From Gliomastix tumulicola (taxonomy: Eukaryota > Ascomycota > Sordariomycetes > Hypocreales > Bionectriaceae), in NCBI GenBank assembly GCA_001599755.1, contig BCHX01000001.1, positions 124,001 through 188,000 of the forward strand: a DNA stretch of 64,000 bases, written 5' to 3'. A program made the translations under genes and the position numbers. Numbering within the stretch: the stretch's first letter is position 1; the number at the start of each line of letters is the position of its first letter. The notes under the pieces are model-generated. The model had not been told where the DNA came from. It did not search any database and saw nothing but the letters and a program-made list of their open reading frames with translations. This document shows positions 54,936 to 64,000 of the stretch, piece by piece.

Positions 54936-55002
54936 GTAAGCACATTCACTCCCTTATCGATGCTGCCCGGTCGAAGGATGATCAGCTAATGATCCCGCCC
55001 AG
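54936..55002 (+). other. Putative 5'-UTR intron of the C2H2 gene
   Basis: A 67-nt interval with GTAAGC donor, gctaatg branch and cccag acceptor. A 12-codon upstream ORF begins at 54901 if the intron is removed. It implies transcription toward the C2H2 gene. Confidence 0.55.
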
Positions 55003-55225
55003 CTAAATTGCTGGACCCGGTCAACGTCGCTAAAAGGTGTCCTACTTCTTTGCTCTTAGAGTCACATCTCAGTGCCTTGCCTTTGCAGAGAGTACAACAA
55101 AAAAACTTCCAACAAGTTCTTATATCATCCGCTACAAGCGCCTTTATCATCGCCATTGGGCTTTGCGCCCCCGCACGATCGTCCATCTACAGCATCCCTT
55201 CCACCAGTCAAAGGCACTCCAAATC

Positions 55226-56131
55226 ATGGAGCGCAGGGATGATCTATCGGTGTTTGGGGGTCTGGAGGCTTCTGATTTCAATATGGATGACTTCATGAAT
55301 CTTGATGAGTATCTCGGGGACTCCAACACGCCTCTGCTCATGCAAAATCAGAAAGCCCAGGGAGACGAGGAGACATATCAACTGAGCAGCTCCTTCGGCG
55401 GATCAACTTCATCATCCGAGTCTGGCAGTCAATCAACCTGGGGATCGCCCTCCATCATCTCTGATCGAGTTTTCGGGCCCCCCGGCATAGAAGGACTGAC
55501 GATCGATGCCAACGATGCATTGTTCTTCGACCAAGCAGTGTCCTGGGACAGCATATCGCTGGTCAGCGATTCGTGGGGACACGATCTCACTGCTTATGTG
55601 CCGGACAATGCTCCCACAATGCCATCCGCCATGAGCTTAACGGCCTCGGCCATCTCACTAGAAGCCCCCATTCAGCCAGGACCGGACGTGAAATCCTCGC
55701 CCGTGTCCTCTGAGCCGCCACGAACACGAAGGCGACGGAAACCGGAAGACCTCAGGTAAGGCCATTCCACCCAAGACGCCTGGTTTCTGTCCTAAAGAAT
55801 ACTCGTGCGCTTTCTCTCCCTTCTGTCGTTCCCATCCTCCCGTCGCGTCTAGACCGTTCATCGCACCGAGGTGCTTCTTCTCACTGACTCAATATGTAGG
55901 AAGAACCAGCGGAAGACCACAAAGCCAGAGGTCTGTCGCATCTGTGGCAAGGGCCATACCTGGAAACGTGAGCTGAACCGGCATATGGTTTCCAATCATA
56001 GAAAGGAGGCGGCAAGAATGAATCTGGATCTTTCAAAGACAAAATGCAAATATTGCAATGTCGAATTCGACACCATTCGAAAGGATCGGGTGAAGAAGCA
56101 TGTTAAGCAGGTACATGGGATCAGCCATTAG
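55226..56131 (+). CDS. C2H2 zinc-finger transcription factor, 253 aa
   Basis: Predicted nuclear regulator. Exons are 55226-55755 and 55900-56131; the 144-nt intron has a gtaagg donor and tgtag acceptor. The N-terminal 150 residues are acidic and Ser/Gln-rich (MDDFMNLDEYLGD, SSSESGSQSTWGS), resembling an activation region. A basic RTRRRRKPEDLRKNQRK segment precedes two C-terminal fingers: C-x2-C-x12-H-x4-H at residues 189-210 (CRICGKGHTWKRELNRH) and a second from Cys226 (CKYCNVEFDTIRKDRVKKH). The protein ends seven residues after the last zinc ligands, so the fingers are at the extreme C-terminus. The target is unknown. ATG 55226 was preferred; the open frame extends upstream to 55037. Confidence 0.88.
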
Positions 56132-56586
56132 TTTTTTCCTTTTTCTCTAGTATTGTCTCCATCACTCTTACTCTTTCTTATTCATCTACTTCTACTCTTT
56201 TCTAAGTCATTAATAAACCCAATATCGAGTGTGTTCGGAGATTGAGCCGGTCAAGCTTTGCAAGAAAGGATGCTTTGTAGTGTGCACAGGCGTCCGTGCG
56301 TGGCCTGAACACATCCAAGGCAGATAGATGCCTCGATCTTTCAGCAGTGACCAACGGGCCAATATGCGTACAAAGGTGCTGAATGACAAAGAACTGAAAA
56401 GCAGGCATTTGTTCCGCACCATCTTGTAAATGGTATTCTGGTGATCCCAGCCTTATATACTGCGCCAGATGCCCCAGATAGATGTATCGACAATTTCAAC
56501 ACGCAAAATCACCATTACATTGATATCTACCTCGAACTACACGAACATACATACACAAAATTGTACATTGATACTTCAATCGCACA
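56132..56586. other. Intergenic region with TATA-like element
   Basis: 455 bp. TATATA near 56454 lies about 130 bp before the 2EXR gene start and is followed by A/C-rich leader sequence. No gene was recognised. Confidence 0.5.
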
Positions 56587-57906
56587 ATGAACTTCATGGA
56601 AAATGAGCCAGATCGCGCTTCTCCAGATGCCGACTCGGCTCCCTCCGAAGACTCTGCCTCTAAGCAGCTCAAGACTTTTCACCCGTTCCCAAGATTGCCA
56701 CAAGAGATCCGAGACATGATTTGGGAAATGTCTATACGCTCAGCACACAAACGCGGCGTACAGCGATTTAGTATTGTTAGAAAAGAATTATTTCCTTCTA
56801 ATCATGACACTGATTCTGAATCTGAGTGTAATAAAGAACCAGGCCATGACTTAGACACCGGATCGGACGACACACCACCACCCGCAGTCCGGTGGGCAAA
56901 ACCGTTCGACTCACGGACAGAATATGGTATTAAAGTCGCCCGGCAGCGCAGCCACGAGCGCTGGTGGAACAAGTTTTACTATTTTCTTGCCGCGCCGAGA
57001 GTTCCCGGCCCGAACTCTGCGGGATACTCTTGGAAATACCCTGCGAGCATGTCAACCTACACGTGGGACATGGGCCTCTGGCAGGCGTCAACAGCTTCTA
57101 GGGAAGCCATGATGAAACACTATAAACCTACTTTCTGGGCCCGGAAAAGTGTATCGTTCACCGAAGAAGATAAAGATAGGACCCCTTTTCACCTATCAGA
57201 CGCCCCAGTTCTAGCTCTATCCGACGAGGGAGGAGAGACGCTTCCCATTCTGACCCATCCAAATACAGACCTTTTCATCTTGGACCTCAAAGACTTCCCC
57301 ATTGGAGTGAGCTTTGATCAGGTTTTTGGTAACGTCTCGGATATGATAGGAAAAAGCAAATCAACCCACTCCTACAAAGGAATCCAACATATCGGATTCC
57401 AGTACAATTCACAATTGTGGACCGACTCTCAGAAGAAATGGCCATATCCCGAGGACGGCGAATTTGGAGCACTAATGCGCCTGTTGGATTGGGCCGTCGA
57501 AAGAAGACTAGAGGACAAGCCGGCCCCCCAGATCTGGCTTATTGAAGAGAGGCTGTGGAGGTGGGAGAAAAAGATACACACAACGAACAGGACACCAGGA
57601 CGAGATCTTTACTGTAAGCCTTGGAAGTTTCATGAGATCGACGGGAAAATATATACAGAAACGAATCAATCGAATCTTGTACATTCCTCAGATGAGGAGG
57701 GAGTACTGTCTTATCCATCTGCCCATCAGTTCATGCTCTGTCTCAACGAGAAGACCCAGTATCTCGAACCCGTCGATGAAAACAGATTACTAGACCTCGA
57801 TCCGGACTTGACGGGAGGAAGTGATTGGGACTTGCAGCCGTACGCGGGATTTCTAACGTGCAAAACGCTAGATCCAAAAGACCCCAAGAATAACCACATC
57901 TGGTAA
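56587..57906 (+). CDS. 2EXR-domain protein, 439 aa
   Basis: Single-exon member of a family abundant in filamentous ascomycetes. The 2EXR signature FHPFPRLPQEIRDMIWE is at residues 31-47, resembling an F-box-like helix. Typical later elements include NTDLFILDLKDFPIG and WLIEERLWRWEKK. An acidic Asp/Glu/Ser insertion follows at about 72-100. Biochemical function is unknown for the family. Codon use is less GC-biased than neighbouring genes, common for this fast-evolving family. No signal peptide or membrane segment is visible. Confidence 0.88.
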   Translation: MNFMENEPDRASPDADSAPSEDSASKQLKTFHPFPRLPQEIRDMIWEMSIRSAHKRGVQRFSIVRKELFPSNHDTDSESECNKEPGHDLDTGSDDTPPPAVRWAKPFDSRTEYGIKVARQRSHERWWNKFYYFLAAPRVPGPNSAGYSWKYPASMSTYTWDMGLWQASTASREAMMKHYKPTFWARKSVSFTEEDKDRTPFHLSDAPVLALSDEGGETLPILTHPNTDLFILDLKDFPIGVSFDQVFGNVSDMIGKSKSTHSYKGIQHIGFQYNSQLWTDSQKKWPYPEDGEFGALMRLLDWAVERRLEDKPAPQIWLIEERLWRWEKKIHTTNRTPGRDLYCKPWKFHEIDGKIYTETNQSNLVHSSDEEGVLSYPSAHQFMLCLNEKTQYLEPVDENRLLDLDPDLTGGSDWDLQPYAGFLTCKTLDPKDPKNNHIW

Positions 57907-58170
57907 GTGGCTTTAGACCTGTTATTAGTATAAAGGGCCGCAGCATCTCTGTAAATATAGCTTATTGAAGTGAGTACCTTAGCGAGAAGGGTCTTGATGC
58001 AAAAAAGGAAATAAGAAAGGGAAAATGGAATCACTTTGGTAGCATAGAATAGAACCCATACTGCATACATGAATAGGCACCCTGGTGTTTTTCTTTTTTT
58101 TTCAATCCTCATCTTATTCTCCAAATATTCTCCAATAGTCTTCCAAAATTGCAGTAATATCTACTCTCAA

Positions 58171-59397
58171 TCAGATTTCGTAGTACCATCTCCCTGGCAC
58201 ATAAGTTCCCTTCAGCGTTGGCAGCGACTTAGAAACTGCTCCCTTCTCCTCCTCCTCCTCCTCCTCCTCCTCCTCCTCCTGCTTCTCCTTCTGCTTCTCC
58301 TTCTGCTTCTCCTTCTGCTTCTTCTTCGCCTTACTCTTCTTCTTCTCCTTCTCCATCTTCATCTTCGCCTTCATTGCCTTCTCTTGCTGGACCTTAATCT
58401 CTTTGTCTTGACGTGCCTTCACCTCCTTTTGGTGCTTCTCATACCAATCCAGGGCGTACTTGGTAAGCTTCATCTCGTCACCCAAGCCGTCTGCATCGAC
58501 ATATCGCGCCCAGTACAGACTTATCATGTCGTGGATACGGGATCCCTGATCCGCCGTGAGTCGGCCATCCTCCACCAGGGCCTCGATCTCATTCGCCCGG
58601 TCAGAAAAAGCAGCCTTCATTTGGTTCCAAGACACTGCCTCCTCGACGGTGGTGGTTATCTTCGCGTCTTCGATCAGGTGGTCGTAGGGGACAGGGGGCG
58701 AGGAGTGTGCGATCTTATTCCTTGCTTGATACAGACGGACCAGCTGTACGTATTTCGCAGGGTCGAAACCCTTGGTACTGCAGAGGAATTCCACTCGATC
58801 AAGATACGGAGTGAAGGGCGTCGACGAAGGGTCCTTCCCGAGCTCACGCCAGCTCTTGATCAGAGCCTCCTCCTCCTCGAGCTTCTCCAAGAGCGACGCG
58901 TTGGGGCGACCCGGGCGCATATCCTTCCATGAGCTGTGTTCCGTGGTCAAATCGTCCAGGACTTCGCTGGGAAGGCCCTGGGCCTTGTAGACCTTCATGA
59001 GCGCGCTCTTGTGCTGCGACGCGACTGTGGCCTTGCCCTCATCGACGGTCGCGAGGATCTTGGCTACCCAGTCCCCGATTTGTAGTAAGAATGTCGTTTC
59101 AGACTGGGCGGACAGTGCTTGGCCCTTGACGACCAGCCGTTCAAACGCTTGGAACCCGACGGCGAGGGCCGGGTCGTGCGGGCATCCGTGTCCTTCGACT
59201 GCTTGGGCTTGTAGCAGGAGGTCGTCCGCAATCTCACTGGTTACAGGGCTCAGAAGCCCGGTGTCTTTGTGATGGAGGATTGTCGAGATTATGTCTTGTA
59301 GTGTCGGGCTCTGCTTTGACTGGTGCGTGGTGGTGACCGGTTCGCCGTTTGCTGGTAGGTCGCTCGCGGGAATACCGCCGGGGTCCGGGGCGCCCAT
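58171..59397 (-). CDS. Orphan protein with Lys/Glu-rich coiled C-terminus, 408 aa
   Basis: Function not recognised. Single exon. Residues 25-320 are mostly helical without a named motif (DIISTILHHKDTGLLSPVTS, LVRLYQARNKIAHSSPPVPY). From about 325 the protein becomes an almost uninterrupted KEK/KMK/KKK coiled region ending in KQKEKQKEKQ repeats and 11 consecutive Glu. It closes with TYVPGRWYYEI. The repeats are encoded by the TTCTGCTTCTCC and TCC microsatellite tracts. A nuclear or nucleic-acid-binding role is possible from the basic run but is not established. Confidence 0.75.
   Translation of the reverse strand: MGAPDPGGIPASDLPANGEPVTTTHQSKQSPTLQDIISTILHHKDTGLLSPVTSEIADDLLLQAQAVEGHGCPHDPALAVGFQAFERLVVKGQALSAQSETTFLLQIGDWVAKILATVDEGKATVASQHKSALMKVYKAQGLPSEVLDDLTTEHSSWKDMRPGRPNASLLEKLEEEEALIKSWRELGKDPSSTPFTPYLDRVEFLCSTKGFDPAKYVQLVRLYQARNKIAHSSPPVPYDHLIEDAKITTTVEEAVSWNQMKAAFSDRANEIEALVEDGRLTADQGSRIHDMISLYWARYVDADGLGDEMKLTKYALDWYEKHQKEVKARQDKEIKVQQEKAMKAKMKMEKEKKKSKAKKKQKEKQKEKQKEKQEEEEEEEEEEEKGAVSKSLPTLKGTYVPGRWYYEI
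58246..58320. repeat. TCC trinucleotide and TTCTGCTTCTCC 12-mer coding repeats
   Basis: About 11 TCC units at 58246-58279, followed by about three 12-bp units to 58320. They encode poly-Glu and KQKE repeats in the Lys/Glu-rich protein. Length variation between strains would stay in frame. Confidence 0.9.
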
Positions 59398-60316
59398 TTC
59401 GACGATGGTAAGCCGGGGCTAGTACAGCTAGCGATGGTGCGGAAATGGCGAAGAGGAAATCCAAGAGATGAACGACCAAAACGAAAGGACTGGTGACGGG
59501 ACGGGTGGAAGATGAAAGGTTGAGATTTGGCCTGCTTTCCCACCGCCTTTCATCTTCACCGTCTGGTACGACAAGCTGCATATTCCAAGCACGGCTCTCC
59601 AGTCTGTCTGCACGTTGCCGCAGGTGCTCAGGTGCTTGTCCGTCGGGACCCATCATCATGGCCCGGCCGCGCCCGCGCCCGCGCTGGCTTGGGCCGCAAG
59701 CCACGCAAAAACGACAGTCGAGACACGCAGAAAAGCAGCAGGCGATATCTGCAAAAGGATTCTCATTCTGCCGCGATCTGTGCTCCTCGTCCCCATGGCA
59801 TAAATCCAGGAGGGGGGGGGGGAGGCCGTAGCAGCTCGCTGGCCCGTCTGGCCGGTTTCTTCGGGCAGCTGCATCCCGTTCCCCACAGCGTGTGTCTCTC
59901 AGGCAGGCCACGTAGAAGAAGACAGCCTCAATCTGAATGGCGGCGCTGCAGATGACCCTGCGCGTAGAGAGCCAACAAGTTTCCCGTGGTCGCGGGCTCC
60001 CATGGCTGGCTGTGTGCGATGACACTGGACAGCGTCCAGGAGAGTATGTAAATACAGGAATATCGCGCCAGACGTCTTTTGAATTCTGATATTACCCCGG
60101 ATTCTCCCCAAGGCGGACCCACTTCGGCCCTCAATCTCGGGCCCAGCCCCTTTTTCATCTGGTATGCATTTCATCCGATCTGATCAGCGATCGTGCAGGG
60201 AGTGAGGCGCTCTAGAGGCTATGCTCATTCCTTGCCGGCAGATAAACACGTAGCGCAGGCCGAGCCTCTGCACCTTTGTCAGCGCAGACGAAGACTGATC
60301 GGATTCAGTGGCGACC

Positions 60317-60330
60317 GGGGGGGGGGGGGG
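60317..60330. repeat. G14 homopolymer
   Basis: Fourteen consecutive G residues, unusual outside genes and prone to length variation or sequencing error. Confidence 0.9.
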
Positions 60331-60758
60331 CTGTCAGCGGATTGATGTTCTACCAAGTGCCATCAGATGGGATCTCGTCCCCTTGTATCGGGGATAATCT
60401 GGGCTTCTGGAGATAAGAACGTTCAGACAGCCGCGACTCCTCACCTCTTGCAAATTTCCCAGACCGTAGACCCAGAGAGTCGCGCCAGGCTCCGAGGTGG
60501 CACGCTAGTATGATCGCCTGCCACTCTGCGTCTATCAGAGCCGTGGTCTCTGCTGTTTTCATGAAGCTGGAAGTTACTACCTTAGGCAAGACCTTTTTTT
60601 TTTTTTTTTACCAAGGTCCGGTCGCCATGATTGCCCCGAGGACCCGTTATTATATGGGGACCTGGCGGTGGGAGATGCCCCGGGCCCAGCACTGAGGCGT
60701 GTGGTGGAAAGAAAACACAGGACATCTGCGTACCAAATTATATGGCCGTGCGTCTGAT

Positions 60759-60845
60759 GAATTTCTTCCACCAGATGCCAGCCACTGTAATTACAGGGGG
60801 CGGCTCGCAACAGCAGCAGGACACCCCGCACCGTGGAAGAAATTC
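60759..60845. repeat. 13-bp inverted repeat
   Basis: GAATTTCTTCCAC (60759-60771) and its exact reverse complement GTGGAAGAAATTC (60833-60845) enclose 61 bp. No coding function is visible. Confidence 0.85.
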
Positions 60846-61286
60846 TTCAGATCCATGGCTAGGCAATTTGGTGGGTAGGTGTCTCATGTTTTGTTTCCAC
60901 CGCCTCCCAGCGTCGGAACAGCCTCAGGTGACTTTGCGCAGGTCCTGACGACGCGCGCGCGACGCAGCCCTGATTGAGGCGGGCAGATCTGGATGTTAGG
61001 GACATGGTGCGATTAGATCCGCCTCGTCTCGGTACCGACATAAGTACCTGCTGGCCTGTCTGTATAGTAGTATAGTACCTTGGGCAATTCACGCAAGTCG
61101 TCTGGATTAATCGTTAAGATACTGGGACGTTTGCACTTCCACCTAAAATTGTGTGACGAAGCAATTTACAGCGGTCTTCTTCCCCACTAAAAATCAACCA
61201 CCTCGTCCTCGTCCCCCTCCTGCTCCCATCCCTTCGGCCCTCCAGGAGGCAGCAACAGCTGAGTAGCACGAAGGCGAAGCGACACA

Positions 61287-62207
61287 TCACTTCGCCAGCC
61301 TCGCATCAGGAGACACACCCGCACCTTTCACAGCCCTCTCCAGCACATCCAGGCCGCTCATCTCCTTGATCACGCCGTCGAGCGTCCCGACAGGGAGCAG
61401 CGTCGCCAGGCGCGCCGTCCCGGCCTTGGAGCCCCTGAAGATCATGTACGGCGCCTTGCGCCTGCCCAGGTCCCCGGCGACCTGCCTCGCCCAGGTCATG
61501 GCGTCGCTCTTCTCCACGCCCGGCTGGTTGCCGAACATGGGGCCCTCGATCGCCTCCTTGGCCGCGTTGTAGATGGAGTCCTCCGGGAGCCCCGGCGTGC
61601 TGGAGTTGTCGAAGAAGGCGGTCCTGACGCTGCCCGTCACGATGTTGACCACGCGGACGCCGAACGGCGCCAGCTCGAGCCGGAGGCAGTCCGTGAGGCT
61701 GGCCGCCGCCGCCTTGGACGCGCCGTAGGCCCCCTGGAAGGGGATGTTCACGCCCAGGAGCCCGGCGCCCGACGTGTTGTTCGCCACCACCGCGCCGTGC
61801 TGCGACTTGATGAGGAGCGGCAGGAAGGCGCGCGTCACGCGGATGATGGAGAACACGTTGAGGTCGAAGAGCTCGTGCGCCTTCTGTATGTCGACGTGGA
61901 TGAGCGGCGTGCTGTAGCCGGTGCCGGCGTTGTTGACCAGTGCGTCCAGGGCTCCGTCCGCCAGCTGCTTGACCTCCGCGGCGCAGGCGGCGATGGACTC
62001 CTCCGAGCCGACGTCGAGCTTCAGGCACTCGATGCCAGCGGCCTTGACTGCGTCCAGCTTGGCCAGGTTACGAGCCGTGGCGAAGACACGCCATTTCCCC
62101 TGCTGGTGCAGGGCGAGGGCGAGGGCAGAGCCCAGACCACCGTCTGAGCACCCGGTTACTAGAATGGTCCGTTTGCCTGACATTTTCAGATGGTAGAGGC
62201 TGGGCAA
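61287..62207 (-). CDS. Short-chain dehydrogenase/reductase, AYR1-like
   Basis: NADPH-dependent SDR of 306 residues (298 if Met9 at 62183, directly before SGKRTILVTG, is the start; this is likely). The cofactor motif TGCSDGGLG is at 18-26 and NNAG at 93-96. Catalytic Ser147 lies in NNTSGAG, with Tyr162 and Lys166 in AYGASK. The TGxSxGGLG form with an Asp is typical of the 1-acyl-dihydroxyacetone-phosphate reductase (Ayr1) group. Ayr1 makes 1-acylglycerol 3-phosphate for lipid synthesis, but many fungal paralogues act on other substrates. A weak hydrophobic C-terminal segment (ARLATLLPVGTLDGVI) may aid membrane association. Single exon. Confidence 0.92.
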   Translation of the reverse strand: MPSLYHLKMSGKRTILVTGCSDGGLGSALALALHQQGKWRVFATARNLAKLDAVKAAGIECLKLDVGSEESIAACAAEVKQLADGALDALVNNAGTGYSTPLIHVDIQKAHELFDLNVFSIIRVTRAFLPLLIKSQHGAVVANNTSGAGLLGVNIPFQGAYGASKAAAASLTDCLRLELAPFGVRVVNIVTGSVRTAFFDNSSTPGLPEDSIYNAAKEAIEGPMFGNQPGVEKSDAMTWARQVAGDLGRRKAPYMIFRGSKAGTARLATLLPVGTLDGVIKEMSGLDVLERAVKGAGVSPDARLAK

Positions 62208-63150
62208 AGGTTGGAATGCAAAGGTTCAAGAAGCGAGGATTGTTCGTCTTCACTCGAGAAGCGAAGGGCAAGGTGAGGTGAGGCGAGGGCACAAAGGATA
62301 GCAGGCAGTAGTAGTTATTCACCAGATTGTGACAGCACCTTCTTATACTTGCTGGATTTCCGCCACGAAGTGCGTTGTGATAAGCTTTGGCTATGCTTGA
62401 CGATTAGTCCATCTCCTACCCGATGACAAAATTTCCCCATGAGGAAGTCGCCCACATATTCCGTCCGCCTAGCCTCCCCCTGAGTTCTACTAGTCTTCGC
62501 GGTAGGCTGCGGATTATGCGGAGGAGAGCGTACTTGGAGGCGGAGATCTCGCATATTATTTATTATATGAGAGGCACCCGTCAGTCGCAGTCTCTCGAGG
62601 AAGCAAGACCCTCGTGATGGGGCATCATCCATCATGCCCGGGCGATGAGTCTCCTCCACCCGGCCATCAGCATGCCGCTAAGATGGACTTGAACAACTTG
62701 GAACTATGTTGGATCTTAGCCATGGACAGATTTTTGCAGCATATAAGAAGAGTCCACCGCCGCCAACCTCAAAGGCAAGCAAACCCCATGGCCATATCCC
62801 AGTGGGCCGCAAGACAGGCGCGCCAGTAGCCGCATCGCGCCTGGGCTTCTTGCCAAGGAATCCGGACGGGGTTTGCAAGGTAGCAGCCGGGAACCAGACT
62901 AATCAACATCAGGAGAGGAAGCCGGCGGTCGAAGAAGCCCCCGTCCCCGCCGGCGACCCTGGTCTCAAGATAGCAGATCTACCAGCAATACGAGGAAGGT
63001 GGATAGACAAGTCCCTCGTATTTCACGCAGAACCGGCCGGTGGCTCTCAAGTATAAACGTCTCCCACACCTCTCTTGCCTCATGGACGAGTAGTCCCTGG
63101 CTATTCCGTCGCTGCATTCCACGTCCCGGCTGGTCACCACAACAAGCAAC
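62208..63150. other. Divergent intergenic region
   Basis: About 940 bp between the SDR and protease genes, carrying both promoters. Short AT-rich stretch near 62556-62570. No additional gene was recognised. Confidence 0.5.
63052..63057 (+). promoter_or_regulatory. TATA box of the M43 protease gene
   Basis: TATAAA 94 bp upstream of the start codon, followed by C-rich leader sequence. Confidence 0.65.
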
Positions 63151-63968
63151 ATGCTCGCCTTGGTGTTCTTGTGTCTCGCCAGTGCAGCTGGTGCCGTAGC
63201 CGGCTCCCCTGGTCCCCTCGGGTACGGATGTCTAGTGTCGGATGAGGGTGCTGCGTCGTCGTCGGCCTCAGTACAGGGCGGCGCAGCCCAATCACGCCTG
63301 GAGGCCCTCCCCGAGAGCTTCAGCGTCAATGTCCACTTCCACATCGCCAGCACGGTGGCAGACGAGAACCTCATCACCGACCGGATCGTCGACGCGCAAT
63401 GGGACGTCCTCCGCGCCTCTTTCGCCGCGCAGAGCATTCAGCTCGTCCTCAACTCGACCACCCGCGTGGTGGATGAAAAGACCGGCCGCAACTTTCTCAT
63501 CTACGAGGGTCCTGAGCAAGGCTGGGTGTACTACGAGGAAGAGCAGAAGGCGTACTTCAGCTCCACGCGCCGGGGAGGCTACGACGAGCTGAACATCTAC
63601 TTCTTCAGCAAGTACTCCCCCGGCGCCACCGGCTACTGCTACTTCCCCACGGTCGTGAGCTCCTCGGATGGCGAAGGCTTTGGCCTGGACTCGTGCCAGC
63701 TGAGCGCCGGGACTATGCCTGGATTCCCGATCAGCGAGGGCGGGTTTGAGTCCTGGAACCAGGGCCATCTCGCGGTGCACGAGGCGGGGCACTGGTTCGG
63801 GCTGAACCACACGTTCGCCGGCGGGTGCTCGGAGCCTGGCGACTTTGTGGCTGATACGCCGGCGCAGTTGACGCAGATCTACGGCTGTCCGATCGGGTCG
63901 AACTCTTGTGCCGGGAGGCCTGGGGTAGATCCCATCCACAACTTTATGGGATACACGGATGACAACTG
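63151..63968 (+). CDS. Secreted M43B (pappalysin-type) metalloprotease, 3' end beyond the right edge
   Basis: Extracellular zinc protease resembling fungal MEP1-type enzymes. The signal peptide is MLALVFLCLASAAGAVAG. Zinc ligands are in HEAGHWFGLNH (210-220, HEXXHXXGXXH) and the Met-turn is NFMGYTDD with Met266. An apparent stop (TAG at 63970-63972) follows GACAACTG. However, GTAGGC at 63969 is a good donor that would end exon 1 in phase 2 inside a codon usually for Cys in DD-x-C. The family also continues about 15-25 residues past the Met-turn. The gene therefore most likely proceeds through an intron beyond the window. In-window length is 272 residues. Confidence 0.9.
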
Positions 63969-64000
63969 GTAGGCTTCCCTCCTCAGACACTGAGCGCGCG

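Larger units (their letters stand above)
53746..55225. other. Divergent intergenic region with hairpins and a probable leader of the C2H2 gene
   Basis: About 1.5 kb. It contains one ambiguous base (n at 54082), a TATAAG element at about 54191, a CT-rich transcription-start-like stretch at 54230-54360, the inverted repeats at 54396-54528 and a well-formed leader intron at 54936-55002. An 86-residue ORF (54618-54878) has no family features and is not called. Confidence 0.6.
59398..61286. other. Long intergenic region with G- and T-homopolymers
   Basis: About 1.9 kb without a convincing gene. Homopolymers are G11 at 59812-59822, G14 at 60317-60330 and a T run near 60593-60610. A 13-bp inverted repeat is at 60759/60833. 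ORFs on both strands lack motifs. Confidence 0.5.

Overview
The window is nuclear DNA of a filamentous ascomycete, most likely a Sordariomycete-type Pezizomycotina. Genes are mostly intron-poor. Their introns are short (about 50-145 nt), with GTRNGT-like donors, CTRAY-type branch points and YAG acceptors. Codon third positions are strongly C/G-biased, and several families are typical of these fungi: DUF3425 bZIP-like factors, 2EXR proteins, DHA1 drug-efflux MFS, extracellular haem peroxidase and DFG5/GH76. No bacterial or viral operon structure, CRISPR array, rRNA or tRNA was recognised. All gene models and functions were read by eye from motifs and splice signals; no database search was run.

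Layout. 0-10 kb: 5' part of a His/Cys-rich heavy-metal P1B-ATPase running off the left edge (-), an SDR oxidoreductase (-), a bZIP/DUF3425 regulator (+) and a secreted haem peroxidase (+). 10-25 kb: an orphan protein (+), an MFS transporter with a long acidic loop (-), a GH105 unsaturated-uronyl hydrolase (-), ACC deaminase (-), a DHA1 MFS exporter containing a 7-nt microexon (-), the splicing factor Cwc25 (-) and a three-exon mitoribosomal uS14m gene (-). 25-38 kb: a membrane-anchored GH3 beta-glucosidase (+), a disordered Ser/Pro-rich protein (+), a MetX-like serine/homoserine O-acyltransferase of the CysA type (-), an orphan membrane protein (+) and a small secreted Cys-containing protein (+). 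38-51 kb: an F-box-like/ankyrin protein (-), a GPI-type GH76 (DFG5-like) protein with an altered catalytic pair (+), a broken paraoxonase/arylesterase pseudogene (+), two convergent Nudix hydrolases (YSA1-like + and NUDT14-like -), a small coiled-coil protein (+) and an O-methyltransferase (-). 51-64 kb: a four-exon DUF4238 protein (-), a C2H2 regulator preceded by an unusual hairpin-bearing leader (+), a 2EXR protein (+), a Lys/Glu-tailed orphan (-), an AYR1-like SDR (-) and an M43 metalloprotease running off the right edge (+).

The genes do not form one obvious pathway or biosynthetic cluster. The region mixes housekeeping functions (splicing, mitochondrial translation, sulphur amino-acid synthesis, ADP-ribose hydrolysis) with plant-interaction or saprotrophy functions (GH105, GH3, peroxidase, ACC deaminase, M43 protease, small secreted protein, efflux pumps). 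The most distinctive observations are the 7-nt microexon, the multiply disabled paraoxonase, the stacked inverted repeats near 54.4-54.5 kb, the altered catalytic Asp pair in the GH76 protein, and the His-Asp repeat domain of the metal pump.
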